This document shows, piece by piece, positions 63,957-64,000 of a stretch of DNA of 64,000 nt (within the stretch, counting starts at the first letter, position 1; every line of letters starts with the position of its first letter). The notes under the pieces are model-generated. The model searched no databases. It was not told where the DNA came from and saw only the letters and a program-made list of their open reading frames with translations. The position numbers and the translations under genes are program-made. Origin of the DNA: Celeribacter marinus. Its GTDB lineage: Bacteria > Pseudomonadota > Alphaproteobacteria > Rhodobacterales > Rhodobacteraceae. The stretch lies in assembly GCF_001308265.1 (NCBI RefSeq), contig NZ_CP012023.1:2990932-3054931 (forward strand), given 5' to 3'.

Positions 63957-64000
63957 ATGAGCAAGCAACCTCCACACGACCGCATTCTGCACACGGCACG
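63957..64000 (+). CDS. TetR-family regulator, N-terminal end only
   Basis: The first 14 codons, MSKQPPHDRILHTA, are present before the window ends. The wording 'R-I-L-x-T-A' is how TetR helix-turn-helix domains begin (normally followed by A-x-x-L-F-x-x-x-G). Together with the divergent RND operon and duplicated dyads in the gap, a TetR-type repressor of the pump is the likely identity, but the evidence is short. Confidence 0.6.
   Translation, partial: MSKQPPHDRILHTA

Noticed and set aside
1..64000. CRISPR array, prophage module or rRNA operon
   Set aside because: No regularly spaced direct repeats, phage structural genes or rRNA-like sequences were seen on either strand.

Overview
The window looks like chromosome of a marine alphaproteobacterium of the Roseobacter group (family Rhodobacteraceae). 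The main reasons are the gene order rpmH-rnpA-yidD-ttcA-(GGDEF/EAL)-yidC-engB-argB, a four-gene Bzt/Aap amino-acid ABC transporter, an ATP12-type F1 chaperone, and an initiator-tRNA remnant that matches the alphaproteobacterial form as I remember it. No rRNA operon, intact tRNA gene, CRISPR array, prophage or replication origin was seen. Assignments rest on motif and family recognition by eye, not on database searches.

Layout. (1) 1-8.0 kb: housekeeping block on the plus strand (ribosomal protein L34, RNase P protein, YidD, TtcA, a c-di-GMP protein, YidC, EngB, ArgB, a SixA-like phosphatase), with a truncated TVP38-like membrane protein at the left edge. (2) 8.0-12.6 kb: bztABCD transporter on the minus strand. 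(3) 12.8-17.6 kb: ATP12 chaperone, HAD phosphatase, RluA pseudouridine synthase, CrcB, RarA and a LuxR-type regulator with no luxI in view. (4) 17.8-23.2 kb: the distal spc/alpha ribosomal operon rplO-secY-adk-rpsM-rpsK-rpoA-rplQ, which starts at rplO; the wider gaps contain stem-loops. (5) 23.3-30.0 kb: EamA transporter, Tat-exported metallo-hydrolase, GbsR-type regulator and an RND efflux pump with its adaptor. (6) 30.2-37.6 kb: XRE-cupin regulator, then a dipeptide/oligopeptide ABC transporter with an M24 (Xaa-Pro type) peptidase in the same operon. (7) 37.6-54.3 kb: sugar-acid and pectin block. It holds an aldo/keto reductase, two FCD-type GntR regulators, a UxaA-family dehydratase, an Rbs-like sugar ABC transporter, and an oligogalacturonide (Tog-type) ABC transporter followed by polygalacturonase, GH105 unsaturated-galacturonyl hydrolase and pectin methylesterase. 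(8) 54.3-59.1 kb: accessory, gene-poor region with a decayed IS3-family element lying between fragments of two different genes, the 3' part of an initiator tRNA gene, direct repeats, a DUF924 gene and a tyrosine recombinase. (9) 59.1-64.0 kb: YdeI-like protein and a second RND pump with adaptor, divergent from a TetR regulator cut by the right edge.

How the parts work together. The tog block appears to be a self-contained system. Oligogalacturonides are bound in the periplasm by the TogB-like protein and imported by TogMN/TogA. They are then trimmed by a GH28 exo-type enzyme, a GH105 hydrolase and a methylesterase, none of which shows a clear signal peptide. A divergent GntR regulator with a duplicated 16-bp operator probably controls the block. 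The nearby UxaA dehydratase, aldo/keto reductase and Rbs-like transporter form a second, separately regulated sugar or sugar-acid module. Stem-loops follow all four ABC binding-protein genes, consistent with making more binding protein than permease. The 54-59 kb region shows several rounds of mobile-element activity and decay.
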